Of a stretch of 55,339 nt of DNA, positions 32,726 through 39,825 are shown piece after piece. Origin of the DNA: Rhodospirillales bacterium (lineage in GTDB: Bacteria; Pseudomonadota; Alphaproteobacteria; Reyranellales; Reyranellaceae); assembly GCA_009377525.1 (NCBI GenBank), contig WHTW01000038.1, positions 1 to 55,339 on the forward strand. Direction: 5' to 3'. The translations under genes and the position numbers were made by a program. Every line of letters begins with the position of its first letter. The first letter of the stretch is position 1. The notes under the pieces were generated by a model. That model ran no database searches and had not been told where the DNA came from. It worked only from the letters and a program-made list of their open reading frames with translations.

Positions 32726-33487
32726 CTAGGGGCCGTCCCCGGCCGGCTTGCGCCAAGCATAGCCGACCGCCGCGAAGTTCTCGATCTCGGCAAAGGCCGG
32801 GTCGAGCACCAGGAATTTCTTCCGGATGCGTTTCAGGGCCGAGCGGACGTTCACCAGATAGCCATCCGCGCCGTAGCCGGCCATGAAGCCCGCATAGTGC
32901 ATGGTGTCGTAGATCGCCCGGTAGGTGAGCGGCTTGCCGGCGTTGGCGACCAGCAGGCTGATGATCTTGTACTCGGTGAGCGTCAGGCCGACGTCCGCGC
33001 CGCGCCATTGGATGCGCGGGTTGCGGTGCCACAGGCTGAGCGCGCCGCAGACCAGCGGCGCTTCGGGCTCGGCGGCGGCGGCGACGGGCGGCCGGCGGCG
33101 GCCCACGACCATGCGGGCGAGCCGCTGGGCGATGATGTCGGCGCCCCGCATCTTGTCGATGAAGTCGATGGCGCCGCGGTCGAGCGCGATGTGCTCGTAG
33201 TCGACCAGTGCGCGGCCGGTCAGGAAGGCGACCGGGACGTCGATGCCCCGGTTCCGCACCGCCGACAGCACGTCGATGCCCGACATGCTGGGCAGCGTCC
33301 AGTCGAGCAGGAGGGCGTCCGCCTCGGGGGCGTGGTCCAGCTCCTTGAAGAGGGAGGGACCGTCGGGGAAGCCGCGCACCGCGAAGCCCCGGTCCTCCAA
33401 CTCTGCCATCATGGTCTCGAGATAAAGCTCGTCATCGTCGACGAGCAGCACGCGGTTGTTCGAAGTCTCCCAGTTCGTTGCCGGCAT
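32726..33487 (-). CDS. OmpR/ChvI-type response regulator, orphan
   Basis: A 253-residue two-component regulator. The receiver domain (residues 12-125) has the acidic pocket VDDDE (17-19), the phosphoacceptor D62 in LLLDWTLPSMSG, VAFLTGRA and the lysine in DFIDKMRG. A winged-helix DNA-binding domain (about 150-250) reads VGLTLTEYKIISLLVANAGKPLTYRAIYD and VRSALKRIRKKF. The spacing and the receiver are like ChvI/PhoB-type regulators. ATG 33487 follows GGAAGAAGGGA. No sensor kinase gene is adjacent on either side, which is unusual; its partner is elsewhere or was lost when this region was eroded. Confidence 0.93.
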   Translation of the reverse strand: MPATNWETSNNRVLLVDDDELYLETMMAELEDRGFAVRGFPDGPSLFKELDHAPEADALLLDWTLPSMSGIDVLSAVRNRGIDVPVAFLTGRALVDYEHIALDRGAIDFIDKMRGADIIAQRLARMVVGRRRPPVAAAAEPEAPLVCGALSLWHRNPRIQWRGADVGLTLTEYKIISLLVANAGKPLTYRAIYDTMHYAGFMAGYGADGYLVNVRSALKRIRKKFLVLDPAFAEIENFAAVGYAWRKPAGDGP

Positions 33488-33608
33488 TGTCCCTTCTTCC
33501 TTTCCCACACCTCGCACGAACGCCTATACGCAGTGGGAGTTTCCGGACGAGTGGCTTGTCCGCTCACGTGCACTGGAAGAACACAGGAAGACGGCCCAGG
33601 TGTTGCAG

Positions 33609-33695
33609 ACTCGCAACACCCGCCGCGAAATGGGACAGGCAGTCGCCGCGCTGGCGGCACGACGTGTGATGGAAGTGGAGGTGCATCGCCGGTCG
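33609..33695 (-). pseudogene. Remnant of a desuccinylase/aspartoacylase C-terminus
   Basis: Minus-strand reading gives AMHLHFHHTS joined to CRQRGDCLSHFAA. The intact gene at 38740-39759 ends with ARIHFHHTPWREPE...CERGDCLFHLATD. The two halves match the same positions with about 25 residues missing between them, and no start or upstream domain remains. It lies in the 33488-33895 gap, which otherwise has no recognisable gene apart from upstream signals for the response regulator and ArsR genes. Confidence 0.8.
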
Positions 33696-33895
33696 CCTGC
33701 GCGCGACGGAAAGCTGCCGCATCAAGCGCCCGAGTGGCTGCGACACTCGGCACCGACTCCCGCGGAGTTCGAGCGCCGGCCAAAAAACTGGCGGCTCTCG
33801 CGACGAGGATCATCGTGCCGCCGCTTGCGCTGGCTTGACCATCCATATCTCGGCGGTTATACGTCGATCGGTAGCCAGCGGGTTATTGATCCCAG

Positions 33896-34219
33896 ATGCT
33901 GAATGCCCACGACTTGCTCTTCAGAACGCTCGCCGATCCCACGCGGCGGGCTCTGTTCGAACGACTGTGCCGCGAAGGCGAGAAGACGGTCGGGGCCCTG
34001 ACGGCCCGGGCCGGGGTCTCGCAACCGGCCGTCTCCAAGCATCTCGGGGTCCTGAAGCAGGCCGGGCTGGTGCGCGATCGCCATGAAGGCCGCCAGACCC
34101 ACTACAGCGCGCAACTCAGTGCTCTGGCCCCGCTGATCGACTGGACAAGCCAAATGGCCGGCTTCTGGCAAAGCCGATTCGACGATCTCGAAGAACTCCT
34201 CAAGAGGATGGACCAATGA
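33896..34219 (+). CDS. ArsR-family winged-helix repressor
   Basis: A 107-residue DNA-binding protein. LLFRTLADPTRRALFERLCREGEKTVGAL opens the fold, followed by the recognition helix in AGVSQPAVSKHLGVLKQAGLVRDRHEGRQTHYS. No metal-binding cysteine pair is present, which places it with the non-metal ArsR group commonly paired with SRPBCC proteins. Its stop overlaps the start of the SRPBCC gene (ATGA), so the two are translated together. It likely represses its own operon (33896-35100). Confidence 0.93.
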   Translation: MLNAHDLLFRTLADPTRRALFERLCREGEKTVGALTARAGVSQPAVSKHLGVLKQAGLVRDRHEGRQTHYSAQLSALAPLIDWTSQMAGFWQSRFDDLEELLKRMDQ

Positions 34220-34632
34220 CCAATACTGCTGCTGCGACCGAAACGCGCTCCGTCGTCGTCGAACGCGAGATCCCCCATCCGCCGGAAAAGATCTGGCGCG
34301 CGCTCACGCAACCGCACCTGATCGAGGAATGGCTGATGAAGAACGACTTCAAGCCTGTCGTGGGCCACGGCTTCAATCTTCGTGCCGACTGGGGCGCCGT
34401 CGAGTGCCGCGTCATGGCCGTCGAGCCGAACAGGACGCTGTCCTACACCTGGGGTGCCTACGGTCTGGAGAGCGTCGTCACCTGGACGCTCACCCCGACG
34501 GGCACGGGGACCCACCTGCGCATGGAGCAGTCGGGCTTCCGGCCGGATCAGCAGCAGGCCTATGGCGGCGCCAAGGCCGGCTGGCCGCGGTTCTTTGCAA
34601 GCCTGGAGCAGGTCCTGGCGCGGACGGAGTGA
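34216..34632 (+). CDS. SRPBCC/AHSA1-like domain protein
   Basis: A 138-residue single-domain protein of the START/Bet v 1 fold: SVVVEREIPHPPEKIWRALTQPHLIEEWLM, FKPVVGHGFNLRAD, EPNRTLSYTWG and TLTPTGTGTHLRMEQSGF. These are the AHSA1-type strand and helix marks. It has a hydrophobic cavity for an unknown ligand. It overlaps the ArsR repressor gene by 4 bases, the standard pairing for this family. Confidence 0.92.
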   Translation: MTNTAAATETRSVVVEREIPHPPEKIWRALTQPHLIEEWLMKNDFKPVVGHGFNLRADWGAVECRVMAVEPNRTLSYTWGAYGLESVVTWTLTPTGTGTHLRMEQSGFRPDQQQAYGGAKAGWPRFFASLEQVLARTE

Positions 34633-34680
34633 TGCCGGCACAATCCGAAGCCAGCACCATATTGTTGGCACGGAGATCCA

Positions 34681-35100
34681 ATGACTCCATCGGAGCGCAT
34701 CGACCGGCTGATCGCAGAGCTCTCGGACTGGCGGGGCAAGACGTTCGCCGGCCTCCGCAGGTCCATCCTCGAGGCCGACCGGGAGATCATCGAGGAATGG
34801 AAGTGGATGGGAAGCCCGGTGTGGTCACGCGACGGCATCATCGCGGTCGCCAACCCGCACAAGGGGAAGGTGAAGGTCACCTTCGATTACGGGGCGCGTC
34901 TTCCGGATCCCGAAAAACTCTTCAATGCCGGCCTCGAAGGCAACCAGAGACGGGCGATCGATTTCTTCGAGGGCGACAAGATCAATGAGCGCGCGCTGAA
35001 GGCTCTCGTCCGTGCCGCTGTCGAGTACAATCAGGGCAAATCGAAGAAGAAAGCGCCTGTGGGTGCTCGGGCGAAAGCACCCAAGAGCAAGAAGAAGTGA
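34681..35100 (+). CDS. DUF1801 domain protein
   Basis: A 139-residue cytosolic protein. SERIDRLIAELSDWRGKTFAGLRRSILEADREI followed by EEWKWMGSPVWSRDGIIAV and HKGKVKVTFDYGARLPDPEKLFN is the DUF1801/YdhG pattern. The C-terminus is a lysine/alanine-rich tail (SKKKAPVGARAKAPKSKKK), which may bind nucleic acid or be disordered. It follows the ArsR-SRPBCC pair by 48 bases on the same strand, a frequent trio. The function of the family is unknown. Confidence 0.88.
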   Translation: MTPSERIDRLIAELSDWRGKTFAGLRRSILEADREIIEEWKWMGSPVWSRDGIIAVANPHKGKVKVTFDYGARLPDPEKLFNAGLEGNQRRAIDFFEGDKINERALKALVRAAVEYNQGKSKKKAPVGARAKAPKSKKK

Positions 35101-35213
35101 AAGCGGCTCAGCCGGCACCATTCCGCAATACGGACTCCATCGACTCTGGCCGTGCGACCGTCGGCACCCAGGTATAGAACGCCGCGAACGAGCCTGAAGC
35201 CAACGGAGGAACC

Positions 35214-36053
35214 ATGGCCTATCAGTCGATCGAGGTGCGCAAGCTTACGCCCTCCATCGGCGCCGAGATCTTCGGCGTCGATCTCGCCAAGCCGCTCGGC
35301 AACCAGCAGTTCCAGGAAGTGCACGATGCGCTGATGGACAACCTGGTGGTCTTCTTCCGCGACCAGAAGATGACGATCGACCAGCACAAGGACTTCGGCC
35401 GCCGCTTCGGGCCCTTGCACACCCATCCCAACGCGCCGATCGAGTTCAAGGATCATCCCGAGATCCTGGTGATCAAGGCCGACGAGAAGTCCAGGCACGT
35501 CGCCGGCGAGGAATGGCACTCCGACGTGAGCTGTGACGCTGAGCCGCCGATGGGCTCGATTCTCTACCTCACCGAGGTGCCGCCCGACGGCGGCGACACG
35601 CTGTTCGCCAACATGTACCGTGCCTACGAGACGCTCTCCGACCCGATCAAGCGGATGCTGCAGGGCCTGACCGCGCTGCACGACAGCTCGAAGGCGCACT
35701 ATTACCGCGTCAAGGCCACCGACCGCGACGACATCAAGTTCCCCAACGCCGAGCACCCCGTGGTGCGTACCCATCCGGTGACGGGCAAGCAGGGGCTCTA
35801 TGTCAATCGCGGCTTCACGCTGCGCATCCCGCAGCTCAAGCGCAACGAAAGCGACGCGCTGCTGGAGATGCTCTACCGCCACATCGAGACGCCGGAGTTC
35901 CAGTGCCGCTTCAGGTGGCAGAAGAACTCGGTGGCGTTCTGGGACAACCGCTGCGCCCAGCACCACGCGATGTTCGACTACTTCCCGCACCGCCGCTACG
36001 GCCATCGCGTGACGGTGTGCGGCGACAAGCCGTTCTACCGGGCCGTTGCGTGA
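35214..36053 (+). CDS. TauD/TfdA-family Fe(II)/2-oxoglutarate dioxygenase
   Basis: A 279-residue oxygenase. The iron-binding H102-x-D104 lies in EEWHSDVSCDAEPPMGSIL, the distal histidine in AFWDNRCAQHHAMFDY, and the 2-oxoglutarate arginine in the following FPHRRYGHR. TALHDSSKAHYY and VVRTHPVTGKQGLYVNRGFT are TauD-family segments. The length matches the family (about 280). It probably hydroxylates a sulfonate, aryloxyacid or similar small acid. The ATG follows CGGAGGAAC. It is bordered downstream by an IclR scar, and a second dioxygenase lies at 39826. Confidence 0.94.
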   Translation: MAYQSIEVRKLTPSIGAEIFGVDLAKPLGNQQFQEVHDALMDNLVVFFRDQKMTIDQHKDFGRRFGPLHTHPNAPIEFKDHPEILVIKADEKSRHVAGEEWHSDVSCDAEPPMGSILYLTEVPPDGGDTLFANMYRAYETLSDPIKRMLQGLTALHDSSKAHYYRVKATDRDDIKFPNAEHPVVRTHPVTGKQGLYVNRGFTLRIPQLKRNESDALLEMLYRHIETPEFQCRFRWQKNSVAFWDNRCAQHHAMFDYFPHRRYGHRVTVCGDKPFYRAVA

Positions 36054-36065
36054 TGCTGGAGCTGA

Positions 36066-36170
36066 CGTCAGTCGGCGTCGCGCCGGGACCCGAGGTCGGT
36101 CGCGATCGCTGCGGTCATCTGGCCGGCCGCCCGCCATTGCGGATGCCGGCTTCGGTCTCGCTCATCGCAT
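36066..36170 (-). pseudogene. Remnant of an IclR-regulator C-terminus
   Basis: The minus strand reads AMSETEAGIRNGGRPA, then in another frame MTAAIATDLGSRRDAD. The intact IclR gene at 37340-38149 ends with AMSETEAGTRYGGLLAKMTAAIAADLAARRDAG (two segments). The DNA of 36066-36170 aligns to about 37395-37500 with a short deletion that shifts the frame. Only the last 35 codons remain. Confidence 0.8.
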
Positions 36171-36205
36171 AAACAGCTGCGCACGCGACCTGCGCCAAAA
36201 ACAAC

Positions 36206-36227
36206 AAAGCCGCCCGAAGGCGGCTTT
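36206..36227 (-). terminator. Terminator of the 27-codon gene
   Basis: A 9-bp perfect stem AAAGCCGCC / GGCGGCTTT with a tetraloop, followed on the minus strand by GTTGTTTTTGG. It starts 20 bases after the stop codon of the small minus-strand gene, so the transcript would be about 130-150 bases. Confidence 0.82.
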
Positions 36228-36247
36228 GCGCCGACGACCGTCGACTT

Positions 36248-36331
36248 TTACAGGCAGCAATTCGCCAGTGCAGGAACGATCCCGGTGGCGGTTACAGCGA
36301 AGGTCAACGGTGTCGCAATGGTGAACTTCAC
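36248..36331 (-). CDS. 27-residue hydrophobic peptide gene
   Basis: GTG-initiated reading frame of 27 codons ending TAA. The peptide is MKFTIATPLTFAVTAT followed by GIVPALANCCL: one lysine, a long hydrophobic run, an ALA cleavage-like site and a Cys-Cys close to the end. It lacks homologs that I can name. Support for it being real: AAAGGAGGTGAT lies 5 bases upstream (complementary over about 12 bases to the 16S rRNA tail), a hairpin precedes that site, and an independent terminator follows. It could be a signal-peptide-like leader, a small membrane peptide, or a precursor of a modified peptide. It is isolated from its neighbours on both sides. Confidence 0.62.
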   Translation of the reverse strand: MKFTIATPLTFAVTATGIVPALANCCL

Positions 36332-36336
36332 GTAAT

Positions 36337-36348
36337 CACCTCCTTTCG
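36337..36348 (-). promoter_or_regulatory. Extended Shine-Dalgarno of the 27-codon gene
   Basis: On the minus strand AAAGGAGGTGAT precedes TAC-GTG. It matches the complement of the alphaproteobacterial 16S 3' tail (ATCACCTCCTTT) without mismatch. No other start in the window has such an extended match. Read on the plus strand it mimics the end of a 16S gene, but no rRNA is present. Confidence 0.75.
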
Positions 36349-36359
36349 TAATTGATGGG

Positions 36360-36383
36360 GCCTCAGCTTTGCACAGCCGAGGC
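36360..36383 (-). promoter_or_regulatory. Leader hairpin before the 27-codon gene
   Basis: GCCTCAGCT / AGCCGAGGC, 9 bp with one mismatch and a 6-base loop, 11 bases upstream of the extended Shine-Dalgarno on the minus strand. Its position would let it modulate ribosome access. A second palindrome (CCCTTGAATTCAAGGG) lies at about 36479-36494. Confidence 0.4.
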
Positions 36384-36560
36384 GAGCGGTAAATCTGCGC
36401 GATATGCCGCACAATTTTCCACCTGAGCCATGGCGTTGCGGGTTGACGTCACGCAGCATCTCGCGATCGGCAACGGCGGCCCTTGAATTCAAGGGGCCGC
36501 TTGCGTTTGATAGAGATTAATCCGTTCATGGGATTGATGAACAACACCAGGGGGACGACC

Positions 36561-37328
36561 ATGCGACCGAACAAAATCAAGCAGATGTGGCGTGCCGGGC
36601 AATGCGTGTCGTTGGGCTGGCTCTCCGTCTCCCACGGCTTCAGCGCAGAGGTCATGGCGCGTCAGGGCTTCGATGCCCTGTGCGTCGACCTGCAGCACGG
36701 TACCGCTGAAATGAAAGACGTCGGGCCGATGCTGCAGGCGATCTCGCAGACCGACACGGTCCCGGTCGTGCGGGTCGCATGGAACGAGCCGGCGGCCATC
36801 ATGAAGGCCCTGGACCTTGGCGCCTACGGCATCATCGTGCCGCTGGTGAATACCGCCGAGGAAGCCGCGATGGCGGTGGCCGCGTGCCGCTATCCGCCCG
36901 TCGGCATGCGCTCGTCCGGGCCCGTGCGTGCCGTGCACTACGGCGGCGCCGATTACGTGGCCCATGCCAACGACGAGATCGTCGTCATGGCCATGATCGA
37001 GACGAAGCAGGGCCTCGCCAACCTCGATGCCATCTGCGCCACGCCCGGCCTCGACGCCGTCTATATCGGGCCAGCCGACCTGTCGTTCGCACTGGGTCTG
37101 GCCCCGCGCGGCGATAATCCGGACCCGCTCCATCTCGCCACTTGCGACAAGATCCTGGCGGCGGCACACAAGGCCGGCATCAAGTGCGTGATGCACTGCG
37201 CCAGCGCGGCGTTCGCGGCGGGCGCGGTGAAGCGCGGCTTCGACATGGTGATGCTGACGTCCGACCTGTCGTGCATGATCGCCGGCGCGCGGATGCAGCT
37301 CGACGAGCTCAAGGCCAAGACGGCCTGA
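36561..37328 (+). CDS. HpcH/HpaI-family class II aldolase
   Basis: A 255-residue metal-dependent aldolase that splits 4-hydroxy-2-oxo acids to pyruvate or a related oxoacid and an aldehyde. Family signs are FDALCVDLQHGTAEMKDVG, PVVRVAWNEPAAIMKALDLGAYGIIVPLVNTAEEA, YPPVGMRSSGP, MAMIETKQGLANLDAICATPGLDAVYIGPADLSFALG and FDMVMLTSDLSCM. The metal ligands E and D lie in IETKQG and GPADLS. ATG 36561 follows AGGGGGA; an in-frame reading upstream looks non-coding. It is convergent with the IclR regulator gene 11 bases away, and probably under its control. Confidence 0.93.
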   Translation: MRPNKIKQMWRAGQCVSLGWLSVSHGFSAEVMARQGFDALCVDLQHGTAEMKDVGPMLQAISQTDTVPVVRVAWNEPAAIMKALDLGAYGIIVPLVNTAEEAAMAVAACRYPPVGMRSSGPVRAVHYGGADYVAHANDEIVVMAMIETKQGLANLDAICATPGLDAVYIGPADLSFALGLAPRGDNPDPLHLATCDKILAAAHKAGIKCVMHCASAAFAAGAVKRGFDMVMLTSDLSCMIAGARMQLDELKAKTA

Positions 37329-37339
37329 GGCGGGCGTCG

Positions 37340-38149
37340 TTATCCCCGGACCTCGCCCACGGTCTCGCCGATGGGCGCCTTCGAAGCAGGCCGACGGCGG
37401 GAGCCGGCGTCGCGCCGGGCCGCAAGGTCGGCCGCGATCGCCGCCGTCATCTTGGCCAGCAGCCCGCCATAGCGGGTGCCGGCTTCCGTCTCGCTCATCG
37501 CCGAGCGCGGGAAGCGCATGGAGATGCAGCCGGCCACGCGGTCCTTGTCGAGGATCGGCACGGCCATGCCGTGCATGCGCATCGGACGCGGCGGCTGGGT
37601 GAACGCAAAGCCGTCGCGGCAGATGCGCTCGAGCGCGGCCTTCAGCGCGGGGCCCTGGCGGACGCCGAGACCGCGCAGGATGCGGCGTCGCTCGTCGTCG
37701 GGACAGAAGGCGATCCAGGCACGGCCCAGCGCGCCCACCAGCACCGGACTCTTGCGATCGTAGCCCGCCGCCTCGAACGACATCGGGCTCTCCGGCGCGG
37801 TCGAATGGCGGATCGCCATGCCGCCCGCGCTCAGCGTGGCGAGATAGAGCGGCCAGCCCTGTTCGCGGGTGAAGCGGCTCATGTGCGGGATGGCGGCGTC
37901 GACCAGGTGGTCGATGAAGCGCACGCCGCCGGCCAGCGACAGCACCTGGTCGGTCAGCCGGTAGCCGGCCTCGCGCGAGACGCGCGAGGCGTAGCCCAGC
38001 GCGATCAGGGTATTGAGCAGCCGCACCACGGTCGGCCGCGGCAGGGCGGTCTCGGCGGCCAGCACCGCGAGCGTCGTCGACCGCCGGCGATTGAGCGCCT
38101 GCAGCAGCGCGAAGGCGCGGCGGATGGGCTCGATCACGGGCTCAGGCAT
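37340..38149 (-). CDS. IclR-family transcriptional regulator
   Basis: A 269-residue regulator. The winged helix-turn-helix (residues 5-65) contains IRRAFALLQALNRRRSTTLAVLAAETALPRPTVVRLLNTLIALGYASR. The effector-binding GAF-like domain covers 85-250, with VLVGALGRAWIAFCPDDERR and GMAVPILDKDRVAGCISMRFPRSAM. It likely responds to a small carboxylic acid and controls the neighbouring aldolase, dioxygenase or desuccinylase genes. Part of its 3' end is duplicated as a scar at 36066-36170. Confidence 0.93.
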   Translation of the reverse strand: MPEPVIEPIRRAFALLQALNRRRSTTLAVLAAETALPRPTVVRLLNTLIALGYASRVSREAGYRLTDQVLSLAGGVRFIDHLVDAAIPHMSRFTREQGWPLYLATLSAGGMAIRHSTAPESPMSFEAAGYDRKSPVLVGALGRAWIAFCPDDERRRILRGLGVRQGPALKAALERICRDGFAFTQPPRPMRMHGMAVPILDKDRVAGCISMRFPRSAMSETEAGTRYGGLLAKMTAAIAADLAARRDAGSRRRPASKAPIGETVGEVRG

Positions 38150-38235
38150 GGCCTTGCATGTTGCGTTTCCCTAGGCGGTGTGGACGGATTTGACAAGATG
38201 AAGCCTGCTGTGAGCGCGACAAGAGGAGATGAAGC

Positions 38236-38628
38236 ATGGACCGATTCACGGGCAGTTGCCTGTGCGGCAACGTCCGAATTGTGGCGTCGGGACTCCCATA
38301 CCGGGTCGGCCTTTGTCACTGTCTCGATTGCCGCAAGCATCATGGGGCCCTTTTTCACGCTTCCGCGGTGTTCCCTCAGGATGCGGTGACGATCGATGGC
38401 GAAACGCGCGACTACGCTGGGCGGTTTTTCTGCCCCCGCTGCGGCTCGCCCATTTTCGGACGCAGCGGAGACGAAATCGAAGTGAACGTAGGATCCCTGG
38501 ATGCCCCTGACCAACTGATGCCAACCTACGAAAGCTGGATCGTCCGTCGCGAGTCCTGGTTGCCGCCGTTTCCGCTCACGAGACGATACGATCGCGATCG
38601 TGACGCCACGAGTCGCTTTGAGGAGTAG
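38236..38628 (+). CDS. GFA family (glutathione-dependent formaldehyde-activating-like) zinc protein
   Basis: A 130-residue protein. FTGSCLCGNVRIVAS at the start, GLCHCLDCRKHHGALFHASAVFP and FFCPRCGSPIFGRSGDEI contain the cysteines of the GFA/CENP-V zinc site (CxC, CxxC and CxxC). It is close to the minimal family length. The ATG follows AGAGGAGATG. Biochemical activity is established only for a few family members; here the role is open. Confidence 0.92.
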   Translation: MDRFTGSCLCGNVRIVASGLPYRVGLCHCLDCRKHHGALFHASAVFPQDAVTIDGETRDYAGRFFCPRCGSPIFGRSGDEIEVNVGSLDAPDQLMPTYESWIVRRESWLPPFPLTRRYDRDRDATSRFEE

Positions 38629-38739
38629 GTCGCACGAACGGGGCGAAGGCGCTGTTACGAGGTGACATATGTATGCCACCCGTGCGCGCTTTTTCGATCT
38701 GTTTGAGCCGCTCGCGGTCCAATCAGATCGGAAATCGCT

Positions 38740-39759
38740 CTAGCCTGCAATATCCGTCGCCAGATGAAACAGGCAGTCGCCGCGCTCGCAACGCGCCGGC
38801 ACGCGCTTGCACAGCACCAGGCCGTCGCGCTTGAAGGGCACGACCTCAGGCTCGCGCCACGGCGTGTGATGGAAATGGATGCGCGCTGCCGGCTGCCCCG
38901 CCTTCACTTCCGCGCCGAGGTCGACCAGCGGCTCGAACAGGCCGCCGTCGGAGGCATAGACGTAGTAGTCGTCGCCGCCGATCTCGGTGAGGCGCGTCTG
39001 CGTCGGCGCGGGGACGGATCCCTGCAGCAGGCCGATATGCGCCAGCACGCGGCGCATGCCGTCCTCGGCGACCTTGAGCGATCCCGGCGTCACCAGCCCG
39101 CCGCCGCCCAGCTCGGTGCCCATGGAGATCACGCCCTGGCGCGCCGAGGCCGAGGTGAAGGTCTTGCCGCCGCCTTGCGGCGCCGCCGCGATATAGCTCA
39201 CCGGTGCGCCAAAGGCCTTCAGCATGCCCGTGACCTTCTTCATGCGCTCGGCGTCGTCATGGCGCGGCGCCAAGGCACTCGGAATGTAGGTCAGCGAGCT
39301 GCCGCCGGAGTGGAAGTCGAAGCTGTAGTCGAAGCCCGGCAGCAGGGCGTGCTCGATGAAATAGGCGATCTGCTGGGTGATCGTGCCCTCGGCGTCGCCG
39401 GGGAAGGAGCGGTTGAGGTTGCCCTCGTCGATCGGCGAAGTGCGCTTTCCTTCCATCGCCGCCGGGAAGTTGGCCGAGGGCAGGATGACCAGCCGGCCCT
39501 TGATGTCCTCAGGTCTCAGCGCGCGTATGAGGTTGCCGAGGCCGATCTGGCCCTCCCATTCATCGCCATGGTTACCGGCCTGCATCAGCACGCTGGGGCC
39601 GTCGCCGTTCTTGATGCGCACGATGGGAATCGGGATCCAGCCATAGGCCGAACGATGCACCGAATGCGGCACGCGCACGAAGCCCGTGGCCTTGCCCTCG
39701 GCCAAAAGGTCGATGTCGGCCGACAGTCTGCTCATCGCCGAGAAATCAGTACGCTGCAT
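38740..39759 (-). CDS. Succinylglutamate desuccinylase/aspartoacylase family hydrolase
   Basis: A 339-residue zinc carboxypeptidase-like enzyme. The zinc ligands are H64 and E67 in MQAGNHGDEWEGQ and H150 in FDFHSGGSSLTYIP. RLVILPSANFPAAMEG and DEGNLNRSFPGDAEGTITQQ are family blocks (R in NLNRSFPG binds the carboxylate). It is most like the M14 subgroup annotated as N-acyl amino acid amidohydrolases or ectoine-degradation-type deacylases. It is divergent from the dioxygenase at 39826; a 10-bp inverted repeat spans its start. A decayed paralogous fragment is at 33609. Confidence 0.9.
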   Translation of the reverse strand: MQRTDFSAMSRLSADIDLLAEGKATGFVRVPHSVHRSAYGWIPIPIVRIKNGDGPSVLMQAGNHGDEWEGQIGLGNLIRALRPEDIKGRLVILPSANFPAAMEGKRTSPIDEGNLNRSFPGDAEGTITQQIAYFIEHALLPGFDYSFDFHSGGSSLTYIPSALAPRHDDAERMKKVTGMLKAFGAPVSYIAAAPQGGGKTFTSASARQGVISMGTELGGGGLVTPGSLKVAEDGMRRVLAHIGLLQGSVPAPTQTRLTEIGGDDYYVYASDGGLFEPLVDLGAEVKAGQPAARIHFHHTPWREPEVVPFKRDGLVLCKRVPARCERGDCLFHLATDIAG

Positions 39760-39804
39760 CCTAGAAATCCTCTCATTGGCCTCATCCCTGCATGTTCTAG
39801 GATG
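39757..39804. promoter_or_regulatory. Separated inverted repeat in the divergent interval
   Basis: CATCCTAGAA (39757-39766) and TTCTAGGATG (39795-39804) are perfect reverse complements separated by 28 bases. The first copy overlaps the start codon of the desuccinylase gene; the second is about 22 bases before the dioxygenase start. The placement suits a regulator, possibly the nearby IclR protein, that controls both. Confidence 0.5.
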
Positions 39805-39825
39805 GTATCCTCGAGAGGAACACCC

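Noticed and set aside
36329..36348. The plus strand reads ATCACCTCCTTTC, like the 3' end of a 16S rRNA gene
   Set aside because: No 16S sequence precedes it and no spacer or tRNA follows. On the minus strand it is an extended Shine-Dalgarno before a short reading frame.
38764..39825. Long plus-strand open frame leading into the dioxygenase
   Set aside because: It is antisense to a well-supported desuccinylase gene; the dioxygenase has a proper start at 39826 with a ribosome site.
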